Source: Phenylobacterium hankyongense (GTDB taxonomy: Bacteria > Pseudomonadota > Alphaproteobacteria > Caulobacterales > Caulobacteraceae). Taken from it: a stretch of 64,000 nucleotides of DNA. This document shows positions 47,192 to 59,703 of the stretch, piece by piece; position 1 is the stretch's first letter, and every line of letters begins with the position of its first letter. The position numbers were made by a program, and so were the translations under genes. The notes below the pieces were generated by a model. The model made no database searches and was not told the origin of the DNA. It saw only the letters and a list, made by a program, of their open reading frames with translations. Location of the stretch: the NCBI RefSeq assembly GCF_003254505.1, contig NZ_QFYP01000001.1, positions 3,394,001-3,458,000 of the forward strand. Reading direction: 5' to 3'.

Positions 47192-48504
47192 TGAGCTCGA
47201 TCTCCCTTCGCGCGGGCTGCGCGCTCGCAGCACTCCTGACGTTGCAGGCCTGCGGCCAGAAAATCGCGGACCCGAGCACGCAATATGGCGCGCATCCTCA
47301 ACTGCCCGCGCCGCACCAATACCTCATGCCGCCGATGCGGGTCCCGCCGGGGTCGGGTTGGAGCAAGGGCCAGACGCCGGTCGTGCCGGCCGGGTTGCAG
47401 ATCAGGGCGTTCGCGACCGGCTTCAAGCATCCGCGGTCCGTCTACAGCCTGCCGAACGGCGACGTCCTGGTCGTCGAGTCCAACGGCCCGAAATCGCCGA
47501 TCTACCGGCCGAAGGACTATGTGGAGGGCAAGGTGAAGGCCCTGGCGGGCTCCGCGGCCCCCGCCGGCAACCGCATCATCCTCCTGCGGGACACCAACGG
47601 CGATGGGGTCGCGGACCTGCGCACCGTCTTCATCGACCACCTGAACTCGCCGTTCGGCCTCGTGCTGGTGGGCAGCGACCTCTACGTCGCCGCCACCGAC
47701 GCGATCCTGAAATTCCCCTACGCGCCAGGCGAGACGCACATCACTGCGCCGGGGGTGAAGATCACCGACCTTCCGGCCGGGCCGATCAACCACCACTGGA
47801 CCAAGAGCCTGACGGCCAGCCCGGACGGATCGAAGCTCTATGTGGGCGTCGGCTCCAACAGCAACATCACCGAGAACGGGCTGGCCGTGGAACTGGGCCG
47901 CGCCGCGATCTGGGAGGTCGACCGCGCCACGGGGCTGAAGCGCATCTTCGCCTCGGGCACACGCAATCCCACCGGCGTGGCCTTCGAGCCGCAGACCGGC
48001 AAGCTCTGGGCGATCGTCAACGAGCGCGACGAGATCGGCCCGAACCTCGTCCCGGATTATCTGACGTCGGTAAAGGAGAACGGCTTCTACGGCTGGCCCT
48101 ACAGCTATTTCGGCCCGCACGTGGACGTACGCGTGCAGCCGGGGCGGCCGGACCTGGTCGCCAAAGCCATCGCGCCGGACTACGCGTTGAGCTCCCACGT
48201 CGCCCCGCTCGGCATGGTCTTCACCGCGGCCTCCAGCCTGCCGGCCTATCGCAGCGGCGTCTTCGTGGGCGAGCATGGCAGCTGGGACCGCAGCCCCCTG
48301 AACGGCTACAAGGTGGTCTATGTGCCGTTCCGCGACGGCCGCCCGAGCGGGCCGCCGCAGGACGTGGTGACGGGCTTCCTCAGCGCCGACGGCGCACACT
48401 CCAGGGGCCGGCCGGTGGGCGTCACGCTGGACCACACCGGGGCGCTGCTGATCGCCGACGATGTCGGCAACGTGGTGTGGCGCGTCAGCCCGGCGGGGGC
48501 CTGA
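47191..48504 (+). CDS. sorbosone dehydrogenase / PQQ-type glucose dehydrogenase family lipoprotein
   Basis: The 437-aa protein starts with a lipoprotein signal (LTLQAC, C21). It folds as a six-bladed propeller with HPRSVYSLPNGDVLVVES, GVADLRTVFIDHLNSPFG, KSLTASPDGSKLYVGVGSNS, RNPTGVAFEP and VGEHGSWDRSP. The family includes L-sorbosone and soluble glucose dehydrogenases that may use PQQ. It is probably anchored in the outer or inner membrane facing the periplasm, near the DUF2231 partner that precedes it with overlapping stop and start. Confidence 0.86.
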   Translation: MSSISLRAGCALAALLTLQACGQKIADPSTQYGAHPQLPAPHQYLMPPMRVPPGSGWSKGQTPVVPAGLQIRAFATGFKHPRSVYSLPNGDVLVVESNGPKSPIYRPKDYVEGKVKALAGSAAPAGNRIILLRDTNGDGVADLRTVFIDHLNSPFGLVLVGSDLYVAATDAILKFPYAPGETHITAPGVKITDLPAGPINHHWTKSLTASPDGSKLYVGVGSNSNITENGLAVELGRAAIWEVDRATGLKRIFASGTRNPTGVAFEPQTGKLWAIVNERDEIGPNLVPDYLTSVKENGFYGWPYSYFGPHVDVRVQPGRPDLVAKAIAPDYALSSHVAPLGMVFTAASSLPAYRSGVFVGEHGSWDRSPLNGYKVVYVPFRDGRPSGPPQDVVTGFLSADGAHSRGRPVGVTLDHTGALLIADDVGNVVWRVSPAGA

Positions 48505-48545
48505 CCCAGCCGGGGTCTCGTGCGCGCCTCATTCCCACTTGATCG

Positions 48546-48581
48546 GCCCGCCTCCAGGCCGAACTGAGCCTGGAGACGGGC
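48546..48581. terminator. shared terminator hairpin
   Basis: GCCCG + CTCCAGGC (48546-48559) pairs with GCCTGGAG + CGGGC (48568-48581) with one C/A mismatch, giving 13 pairs around an 8-base loop. It lies between two convergent genes. There is no clear T-run on either side. Confidence 0.6.
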
Positions 48582-48592
48582 GGCTTCAACAA

Positions 48593-49024
48593 CTATCGGC
48601 AGATCTGGACCTGGCGATATTGGACGTCGCCGTAGCCATCCTCATAGGCCTGGTTTTGCCAGCCGCACCGCTGTTGTGAGTAGGCAGGCGCGTAGGCGTA
48701 GGGTTGCGAGTAGCCGTACGACTGGCTGTAGCCCTGCGACTGTGACCCGGAGAGCGCCGAGCCTAGCAGCAGGCCGGCGAGGCCCGCCACCACGACGGCG
48801 CCGCTGTCGTCACGGTAGGTGTCGCGGCCGTAGCCGCTGCGGCCGCGATCGTAGCCACGGCCATAGTCAGTGCGGCCCTGGCCGCGATCATAGCTGCGCT
48901 CTTGCGAATCGCGGCCATTCCAACCGCCTGCCCGGCCATGGCCGTACGATTGCGCGGAAGCGACGACGGGGCTGACGACGACCGCGAGGCTCGCAACGGC
49001 CAGCAAAATCTTCTTCACAACCAT
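48593..49024 (-). CDS. secreted Gly/Tyr/Arg/Gln-rich protein
   Basis: The 143-aa product has a signal peptide (MVVKKILLAVASLAVVVSP, cleaved near ASAQS). A repetitive RGYDRGRSGYGRD segment is followed by a short hydrophobic Gly-zipper-like stretch (VVVAGLAGLLLGSALSG), then a SQGYSQSYGYSQPYAYAP tract. The C-terminus has two Cys (RCGWQNQ, VQICR). This composition is seen in exported envelope proteins of unknown role in Caulobacterales. The internal hydrophobic segment could insert in a membrane. Confidence 0.75.
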   Translation of the reverse strand: MVVKKILLAVASLAVVVSPVVASAQSYGHGRAGGWNGRDSQERSYDRGQGRTDYGRGYDRGRSGYGRDTYRDDSGAVVVAGLAGLLLGSALSGSQSQGYSQSYGYSQPYAYAPAYSQQRCGWQNQAYEDGYGDVQYRQVQICR

Positions 49025-49080
49025 TCTCCTTCACGGGCGCCAGCAATGTCCGGCGGACAGGCTGGAGGGCCGATTGCGAG

Positions 49081-49097
49081 GGCCAGGGGACCTGGCC
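49081..49097. repeat. 7-3-7 perfect palindrome in a divergent promoter region
   Basis: GGCCAGG-GGA-CCTGGCC lies 57 bases upstream of the Gly/Tyr-rich gene and in the 297-base gap before the helix-turn-helix gene. It could be an operator or a 5' UTR hairpin. The remainder of the gap (49025-49321) has an A8 run near 49251 but no gene I can support. Confidence 0.45.
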
Positions 49098-49321
49098 GCT
49101 CGTCATGCAGGAGGTTGCGCTATCGCCGATGAACGGGGTCGGGGCGGCGCGTTGGCGGCCATTCATTAGCGCAAGACCGGGGCGACAAACGCCGTCCGAG
49201 GGCTCCGCGCGGCGAGCGATTTCAACGAACAAGGTTCGAACGGCCGACGCAAAAAAAATGCGCGCAAAGGGAACGGTCTCCGGAAACCTCTGATTTGGCG
49301 GCGTCGGACGGGGAATGGTCC

Positions 49322-50572
49322 ATGGCCGCACGAGCTCAGGTGAACGCGCCAGCCCTTATGCAGGCGGCGAGCGGATTCAGGCGCAGCCTGCATAGCGCCG
49401 CTCTACGGCTGCCGCGCGACCCCGCCTGCGCGGAACTCATATCTGCGGTGATGCGCGCGGGGCGTCATGCGACCCGGCAGGGTTGGCGTGTTCACGAGCA
49501 CGGCGCGGTGTTCGAGACCGGCGATGCGGCGCCGGACAGACGAATCCTTCTGGCGGCCGACGGGGCGCAGGACAGCGGTCACGATCTCGAGGAAATGGAC
49601 GCCCTCACGCTCGACGCCCTGCTGGTCGTGCTCGACCTGCTGGCTCGCTCGCCCGACGGCGCGGTGGTCAACGCGCGCACGGTCCTCGAGGCGAAAAACT
49701 ACCGGCGCTGCGGCCGCGAGCGCCAGGCCTTCGAACGCAAGATCCTGGAGCACCTGCGCCGGTTGGCGCGCTTGAATCTGGAACTGGCGGGCGGGGTTCA
49801 GCCATTCTTCGACTTCGCGCCGCGCAACGTCGCGCGCACCGACTTCATCGTCCGGCCCGGAACCGCCCTGGCGACCGGCCTGGCGCTGGAAACGACGACG
49901 GAACTGCCACGCTCGGTGCTGCACATAGACCATCGCCGAAACCGGCGCGCCGAGCCGCTCGCCAAGAAGCTCGCTGTGCTCTTCGCCCTGTCGGGCCCAA
50001 TCCCCAACGCCTCGATCGCCGCCCTGCTCGTCCGCGTGGGCGAACCGATCGGCGCAGGCGGGGAGCCGCGACAGGGCCGGGTCGTGCTGCGCTTCGACGC
50101 CGCCATCGCCCTTCTGGTGACGCTCGGTCAGTTGGAGATCCGCAACGCCCCCGCGATCACGCGACGCAAGGGCTGGATCCAGCGCTGGCTCTCAAGCCAG
50201 GTGGCGATAGAGCCCTCGGGCGCGGCCTTCGCGGCAAGCGGCGGCGCGCGCCATCCGACCCTGCTCAACGGCGAGACCCTGCACTCTCCACGTCCGACGA
50301 TCGCTCCTGAATGGGCGCCGTTCGAGCCGTCCCGCGGACGTGGCCGCCCGCGGTTCACACCGAGCGAACAGCAGCGGCAGCTGGTCGAGACGATGTATGG
50401 GCGTGGCCGCACGCGAGAGACTATCGCCGACACCATCGGGGTCAGCTTGCCGACCCTGCGCCGCTACTTCGCCGCCGAGCTCGCCCGATCGCCCTCGGAG
50501 CCCTTGCGGTTGAGCTGTGACGAGCACCCGGTCATCAGGCGGCGTGGAAACAGCTTCAGCTCCGATGACTGA
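49322..50572 (+). CDS. helix-turn-helix DNA-binding protein of unknown role
   Basis: The 416-aa protein starts at ATG 49322 (GGGGAA upstream; an in-frame TTG at 49295 adds nine residues). The C-terminal region has a resolvase-like HTH with the AT-hook-like lead RGRGRPRFTPSEQQ, then TRETIADTIGVSLPTLRRYFAAEL. The first 300 residues are helical and basic, with RSVLHIDHRRNRRAEPLAKKL and a segment that could be a winged helix (about 215-265); I do not recognise a family. There is no catalytic Ser/Tyr recombinase domain, so it is not a resolvase. It is convergent with the glycosyltransferase gene, 15 bases away. Confidence 0.7.
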   Translation: MAARAQVNAPALMQAASGFRRSLHSAALRLPRDPACAELISAVMRAGRHATRQGWRVHEHGAVFETGDAAPDRRILLAADGAQDSGHDLEEMDALTLDALLVVLDLLARSPDGAVVNARTVLEAKNYRRCGRERQAFERKILEHLRRLARLNLELAGGVQPFFDFAPRNVARTDFIVRPGTALATGLALETTTELPRSVLHIDHRRNRRAEPLAKKLAVLFALSGPIPNASIAALLVRVGEPIGAGGEPRQGRVVLRFDAAIALLVTLGQLEIRNAPAITRRKGWIQRWLSSQVAIEPSGAAFAASGGARHPTLLNGETLHSPRPTIAPEWAPFEPSRGRGRPRFTPSEQQRQLVETMYGRGRTRETIADTIGVSLPTLRRYFAAELARSPSEPLRLSCDEHPVIRRRGNSFSSDD

Positions 50573-50587
50573 GGGGCCCTCCATCGA

Positions 50588-53359
50588 TCATCGCGCCTCG
50601 AGATTGAGCCGGGCGGAGACCGCGAAGCCAACGCGGTCCTGCACCACCAAGGGCGGTAAGCAGGCGTAGGCCTTCAGGGTCGGATAGAGCGCGTTCGCCG
50701 CCGTATCGATGCCCTCGTCCCAGTAGTCCATGCCCTGGACGAAATGGATGCCGCGATGGCGCAGGGGAAGACATTCCCCCAACAGCGCGCGGGCTCCCTT
50801 GGGCGAGATGGAATAGCCGACCATGCCGAAGGCGTTGACCAGCCGCACCAGCCTCGGCTCGCCCGCCGCGGCCTGGAAGGTTTCGTGATCGCTCAGGTCC
50901 GAGCCGAAGAACTCGATCGCCGCCTTCGATGTCCCGTAGTCGACCCACAGCCGCAGGCGATCGACGAGGTAGCCCCACAGAACCAGGTCCCAGTCGTCGG
51001 GCAGCTCACGCATCAGGGCCGCGGAGCGCTCGTCGAACCCCAGGTCTACAGAGACATCATCCTCGAAGACGGTGAGCGGGCGCTCGGCCTCCACCGCCTT
51101 GCGCCAGAGAGCGATGTGGGACAGCGCGCAACCAAGCGTTCCGGCAGAATAGGTGCAGTCGGGCCGGATGAGTCCTGAACTGACCAGCTCGTCGCGATCC
51201 AGGAGCGCGCCCTCGACCGCCGGGAACCGCTGGACGCGCGCGAGGTGGTCATTGCGGGCCATGAAGCTGGTCCATCGGTCGCGGCTGCGATCGAGGTTGA
51301 TGACGTGCATCTCGGGCCCCGGCTTCGCGCCGGCCGTCGGTTTGGCGCACTCGGACAGGCGCGCTTTGTCGCGCCCGGGCGCGGACGCGACCTCATCGCG
51401 CTGCGGATCGAACCGGAGCGTCCGGGGATTCAGGCTCGGGAAGATCAGTTCGGCCTGGAACTTCGGGAGCTCGTACTGCGGAAAGCACCGCGAACTGCTG
51501 CGGTTGTGCAGGTAGTGGAGCGCCACGCCCGTTCGGTCGTAGACGCCGTCGATGCGAAACCTCTCCCGCGCCTGGCGCGCGAACTGCCCGTCCTCGTCGA
51601 AGTCGACATCCGGATAGGGCGCGGCTTCCCAGACCGCCTTGCGGAATGCGTAGGAGAACCCAAAGCCGAGTTCGTTGTCGGCGAAGCCGCCGTTGTTGGT
51701 CCCATCCAGGGACACCAGCGTCGCGCCGCCGGCGTCGCATCGGTAGTGCGGGCCCTGCTTCCGCTGAAGGTCCCAATAGCCGAAGAAGTCCGAGCGCTCG
51801 TCGTAGAGGAACCAGCCGCGCAGATTGACCAGGTCCGCGCGCTGGTCGTTCAGCGCGGCCAGCATCCGGCTCACATAGGAGGGGGCATAGAAGTCGTCGT
51901 CGTCGAACTGGACGATGTATTCGCCGCGCGCGCGGTCGATCAGCCGGTTGCGCTTCTCCCCGACGGTGAGGCGCCCCTCCGTATGCTGATAGCTGACGTT
52001 CGGCGCTTCGGCTTGCCGCAAGGCGGGGTGCGGTTCGGAGCTGTCGTCGAGGATCAGCCACTCCACGTCGGAATAGTCCTGGCTCCCGAAATAGCCCATC
52101 GCGGCCTGGAGGAACTCCGGCCGGCCGCCGGTCGGGGTGATGATGCTGACCAGGCCGGAAGAGCTCCTGCGGACCGCAGGCGCGGGCAGCGCCGGCGCAA
52201 ACGCCGGTGAGGCGATCTCCGGCCCCCGCACCGCCAGTTCCAGCCGCGTGGCCGGCCGCTCGGCCAGCCGGGTGACAGAGAAGCGCGCGTTGCTGGCGAT
52301 CCGATCCCGATCGCCCGGCGGCAGGTCCGGTCTGGCCAGGATGGCCAGGGAGGCGTCGAGCGCCTCCTGGTGGTGTTCCGCCCAATAGGCGTTGACGGAG
52401 AACTCGTCGCGCAGCCCGTAGTCGTAGATCCAGGTCTCGACAAAGAGGTCGCCAGGCGAAGCCGACAGCTGCAGACCGGGCTTCCCGATCTCGTAGCCTT
52501 CGGCGTTGCGGCCTTCGAGACGGCACAGGCGGCAGGCGCCATGCAGCGCCTCTGCCCGCCACGGGCAGACCTCCGCCGCCCGGCGATAGAGCGCCAGCAC
52601 CTCATCCTTGTCGGCCCCCAGCTCGTCCTTGAGCTGCGCCGCGCGATAGAGGCTGATGTAGATCTCCTGGTCCCAGAAGCCGAGCTCCGCCCGCTTCAGG
52701 TAGTATTCGACGGCCTTCGAGCGTTCGCCAAAGTCCTTATAGCTCTGCGCCAGGTAGAAGGTGTAACGGGCCCGGAGAAAATCGCTCGGCTCGGTCGCGA
52801 GCGCGCGCTCCAGCACCGCCGCATCGCGCTGGTAGGTGGTGGGGTCCCGCCGGCGGGCGCCGTCGTGGTTGCGCCGCATCACGACGCCGTCCAGGTGACC
52901 GGGCGGGGCCGACCCTTCGCAGGTCAGGAACTCGTGGAGCACGCCTTCGTAGCGCCACGGCAGCCGGTTGGCGACGAGCTGCATCCGCTGGTAGGTGATC
53001 CCGCCGTCGGCGATGTCGACCATCAAGGCGTCGGCGTCGAGCTCCGGCAGCTCGAAGCCCGCCTTCAGCTCGAGTGCGTCGTCGGCGTCGATGATCAACG
53101 AGTAGGCGGCGTGGGGCCGCGCCAGCGCCAGCGCCTCGGACCGGTTGAACGCAAAGTCCCGCCAGGGCCGCTCATGCAACTCACCGGGCAGCCCCGCCAG
53201 GTGAGCGCGGATGATGTCCTGCGTCCCGTCCGTAGAGCCCGTGTCGACGATCACCCAGTAGTCTATGATCGGCCGCACGGAATCGAGACAACGGCGTATG
53301 ACCGGCGCCTCGTTCTTGACGATCATGCAAAGACAAACGGTCCGTCCTTCGGCGTTCAT
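50588..53359 (-). CDS. multidomain glycosyltransferase (GT2-TPR-GT2-GT25)
   Basis: The 923-aa cytoplasmic enzyme carries three catalytic modules. Residues about 8-110 are a GT2 domain (CLCMIVKNEAPVIRRCLDS, VDTGSTDGT, IDADDAL). Residues about 170-340 are TPR-like helices. Residues about 400-640 are a second GT2 (VSIITPTGGRPEFLQAA, QFDDDDFYAPSY, DEDGQFARQ). Residues about 684-870 are a GT25 domain (MHVINLDRSRDRW, FPAVEG, GTLGCALSHIALWRKAVE, TVFEDDV). GT25 includes LPS and procollagen galactosyltransferases. The next leftward gene cluster encodes a collagen-like protein, so a protein-glycan role is plausible but unproven. Confidence 0.9.
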   Translation of the reverse strand: MNAEGRTVCLCMIVKNEAPVIRRCLDSVRPIIDYWVIVDTGSTDGTQDIIRAHLAGLPGELHERPWRDFAFNRSEALALARPHAAYSLIIDADDALELKAGFELPELDADALMVDIADGGITYQRMQLVANRLPWRYEGVLHEFLTCEGSAPPGHLDGVVMRRNHDGARRRDPTTYQRDAAVLERALATEPSDFLRARYTFYLAQSYKDFGERSKAVEYYLKRAELGFWDQEIYISLYRAAQLKDELGADKDEVLALYRRAAEVCPWRAEALHGACRLCRLEGRNAEGYEIGKPGLQLSASPGDLFVETWIYDYGLRDEFSVNAYWAEHHQEALDASLAILARPDLPPGDRDRIASNARFSVTRLAERPATRLELAVRGPEIASPAFAPALPAPAVRRSSSGLVSIITPTGGRPEFLQAAMGYFGSQDYSDVEWLILDDSSEPHPALRQAEAPNVSYQHTEGRLTVGEKRNRLIDRARGEYIVQFDDDDFYAPSYVSRMLAALNDQRADLVNLRGWFLYDERSDFFGYWDLQRKQGPHYRCDAGGATLVSLDGTNNGGFADNELGFGFSYAFRKAVWEAAPYPDVDFDEDGQFARQARERFRIDGVYDRTGVALHYLHNRSSSRCFPQYELPKFQAELIFPSLNPRTLRFDPQRDEVASAPGRDKARLSECAKPTAGAKPGPEMHVINLDRSRDRWTSFMARNDHLARVQRFPAVEGALLDRDELVSSGLIRPDCTYSAGTLGCALSHIALWRKAVEAERPLTVFEDDVSVDLGFDERSAALMRELPDDWDLVLWGYLVDRLRLWVDYGTSKAAIEFFGSDLSDHETFQAAAGEPRLVRLVNAFGMVGYSISPKGARALLGECLPLRHRGIHFVQGMDYWDEGIDTAANALYPTLKAYACLPPLVVQDRVGFAVSARLNLEAR

Positions 53360-53488
53360 TGGTCGTCCAGGCTCGTGATCTGTGGGGCGACATCGAGACC
53401 CGAATAAACTCGCGGCAAGATGAGTTCATGCGGGCGGCCTACAACTCGTCGAAGCGCGTGACCGATCCGAACCCATCTGCGAAAACAG

Positions 53489-54478
53489 ATGCCGATGCGG
53501 AACTTCCTGAACACTGCAAAGCTTTCTGTGTTCTCTCGCGCGCCTCGACGTGATCCCGGCCGCCTGACGCGGCGCGCCATGTTCGCAACACTTGGCGCGA
53601 GCCTGGCGGGGTCGTTGATCAGCATGGCGCGGTCACCCACCGCAGGAGGCGAGCGATCGATGTCAAACTTTTCGCCGCCCATCGAGCCTGGCGTGACCTT
53701 GCTCTCCGCGCCGATCGAGCTTGCCGGCGACTGGGGCAAGATGGCGCCTGACACTGCAATCACGGTGCTCGACCGGATGCGACGGGCCTGCCTGCAGGAC
53801 GCGCGGCTCGTCTCGGACCGCCAGCCGACCCGCATCCGCGTCGACGAACACGACTCTGGAGTTCCGGCTGTCTGGCTCCACCCGGACGGGAGCGCGGTGG
53901 CCTGGATCATCGTCGACATCGGCGAGCGCGCCTGGGCGCAGCTCGCCTACCAGTTCGGCCACGAGCTCGGCCACGTGACGGCGAACAGCTGGGTTGCGCA
54001 CGCCAAGCCAAAGGGCCCGAGCCAGTGGCTGGAGGAGGCATTGGTCGAAGCCTTCTCGCTGCGCGGCCTGGCCCGGCTGGCGAAGGACTGGTCGGCGTCG
54101 CCGCCCTTCCCCGGCGACCAGGCCTATGGCCAGGCGATCGCCGACTACCAGGCCAACATCGTGTCCGACTACCGGCGGCTGGCGGCCGAGCAGGGCATGA
54201 CCAAGGGCCGCCCCGCGACCTGGTTCCGCCGCCACAGGGCCGAGATCGAGGCCGGAGGCGGCCTGAACGCCTTCGCGCGCGCGGCCTCGGTGGAGATCCT
54301 GGCGGCCTACGAGCGCATCCCCGGGGCCGTCGAGGCGCTGGGCGCCCTGAACCGCTGGCCGGGTCGGACGGAGCTGCCGCTCCCCGAGTACCTGAGGCAG
54401 TGGGAGGAAAGCTGCAAGGAGCTGGGCGCCTCGCCCGACCTGCCGGCGTTTCTCCGAACGGGGCTGAAGCCCGGTTGA
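53489..54478 (+). CDS. HExxH metallopeptidase-like protein with Tat-type leader
   Basis: The 329-aa product has an N-terminal twin-arginine-like segment, LTRRAMFATLGASLAGSL (about 27-44), then a domain with the zinc-protease signature FGHELGH (H158, E159, H162). A downstream Glu-rich helix, QWLEEALVEAFS (about 179-190), could supply the third ligand, as in gluzincins. A leader starting at 53489 leaves about 25 residues before the RR, long but within Tat range. I do not recognise the family. It sits between the glycosyltransferase and the collagen-like gene and might process exported proteins. Confidence 0.7.
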   Translation: MPMRNFLNTAKLSVFSRAPRRDPGRLTRRAMFATLGASLAGSLISMARSPTAGGERSMSNFSPPIEPGVTLLSAPIELAGDWGKMAPDTAITVLDRMRRACLQDARLVSDRQPTRIRVDEHDSGVPAVWLHPDGSAVAWIIVDIGERAWAQLAYQFGHELGHVTANSWVAHAKPKGPSQWLEEALVEAFSLRGLARLAKDWSASPPFPGDQAYGQAIADYQANIVSDYRRLAAEQGMTKGRPATWFRRHRAEIEAGGGLNAFARAASVEILAAYERIPGAVEALGALNRWPGRTELPLPEYLRQWEESCKELGASPDLPAFLRTGLKPG

Positions 54479-54514
54479 CGCGAGGGCGCGCCTGAGCCGC
54501 TGACGACGGCGAGC

Positions 54515-54546
54515 GAGCGGCCCGGACTTTCCAGCCCGGGCCGCTC
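54515..54546. terminator. bidirectional terminator between peptidase and collagen-like genes
   Basis: GAGCGGCCCGG (54515-54525) is perfectly complementary to CCGGGCCGCTC (54536-54546) with a 10-base loop. It lies between two convergent genes, 37 bases after one stop and 13 before the other. Confidence 0.8.
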
Positions 54547-54558
54547 CTCTTGGCCCTA

Positions 54559-58893
<4,335 letters not shown>

Positions 58894-59268
58894 TCAGGCT
58901 CCGATCGCGCCCTGCGGTCGTGTCGGCGCCTCGACCTTGAAGCCGGCGGAGACGAAGTCGCCGGCCGCGTCGAACACGCCCACGTCGAGGCTGTCGGAAA
59001 GGTCCGGCACCTTCACGTTCAGCTGGAAGGCCCGGCTTATCGGCGAGGCGTTCGGCAGGGTGAGGTTGCCGACGATGGCGTTCCTCGCCTTGTCGAAGAC
59101 GAAGTAGGTGACCGGTGCGGTGGTGGGCCCCTCGGGGATCGGGCCGGAGACGGTCACCTCGAGCGCCAGCAGCCTGGCATATCTCGCGACGCCCGCAGGC
59201 GTCAGCGGCGGCTCAATGAATTCGACGTCGACAGCTCTATCCACGAATAGAAAGTCGGACTTACCCAT
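58894..59268 (-). CDS. small paralog of the collagen-like protein N-terminal region
   Basis: The 124-aa protein starts MGKSDFLFVDRAVDVEFIEPPLTPAG. Its first residues match the start of the big protein (FLFVDRAV versus ILFIDPAV), then it jumps to the post-DUF4347 module: PPLTPAGVARYARLLALEVTVSG versus [23 protein letters not shown]. The DUF4347 core and the collagen repeat are missing. It ends in a beta-rich stretch (FQLNVKVPDLSDSLDVGVFDAAGDFV). It lies 123 bases upstream of the collagen gene on the same strand, likely in one operon. The start at 59268 is preferred over 59292. Confidence 0.78.
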   Translation of the reverse strand: MGKSDFLFVDRAVDVEFIEPPLTPAGVARYARLLALEVTVSGPIPEGPTTAPVTYFVFDKARNAIVGNLTLPNASPISRAFQLNVKVPDLSDSLDVGVFDAAGDFVSAGFKVEAPTRPQGAIGA

Positions 59269-59703
59269 TACACCCTCGAATTCTATGATCACTGCAGCTT
59301 CCGTCGCGGCCTCGCTTCAGCCGCCGACACAAGGACAAGTTGATGTGCTTCGCCGGCACGGATGTGCCGCCGCCCGCCCCGCCTAAACGTCGCGAATACC
59401 GAAACCGCGTTTATGACCGCCCGCCGGTTGCAGAACACCTGCAACCCAATGCCAGCGTTGTGCCGACGTTATTATTCTGACGGACAAACAATCAAGGCCA
59501 CTCAACGTGATACCGGCGATCGATTAAATTCAGCTTGGCTTTACAAAAGCTCAGAGTGGTCGAATATAAGATTTGATAATTCAATATGCCGAATGACTGC
59601 CAGACAGCGGCGAATTAATTTCTATTGACGCCGCTCTGTTTCTGTCGAGACCTGACGGATCGTGCGCTCCTCACAATGGAGCACCTGTCCGGGCGTCGTT
59701 TCG
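59269..59703. promoter_or_regulatory. AT-rich divergent control region with 8-5-8 palindrome
   Basis: These 435 bases separate the collagen operon from the secretion operon and are the lowest-GC stretch near the locus (about 59460-59630). GGTTGCAG-AACAC-CTGCAACC at 59426-59446 is a perfect palindrome of the size bound by dimeric regulators. No gene is seen. Confidence 0.55.
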
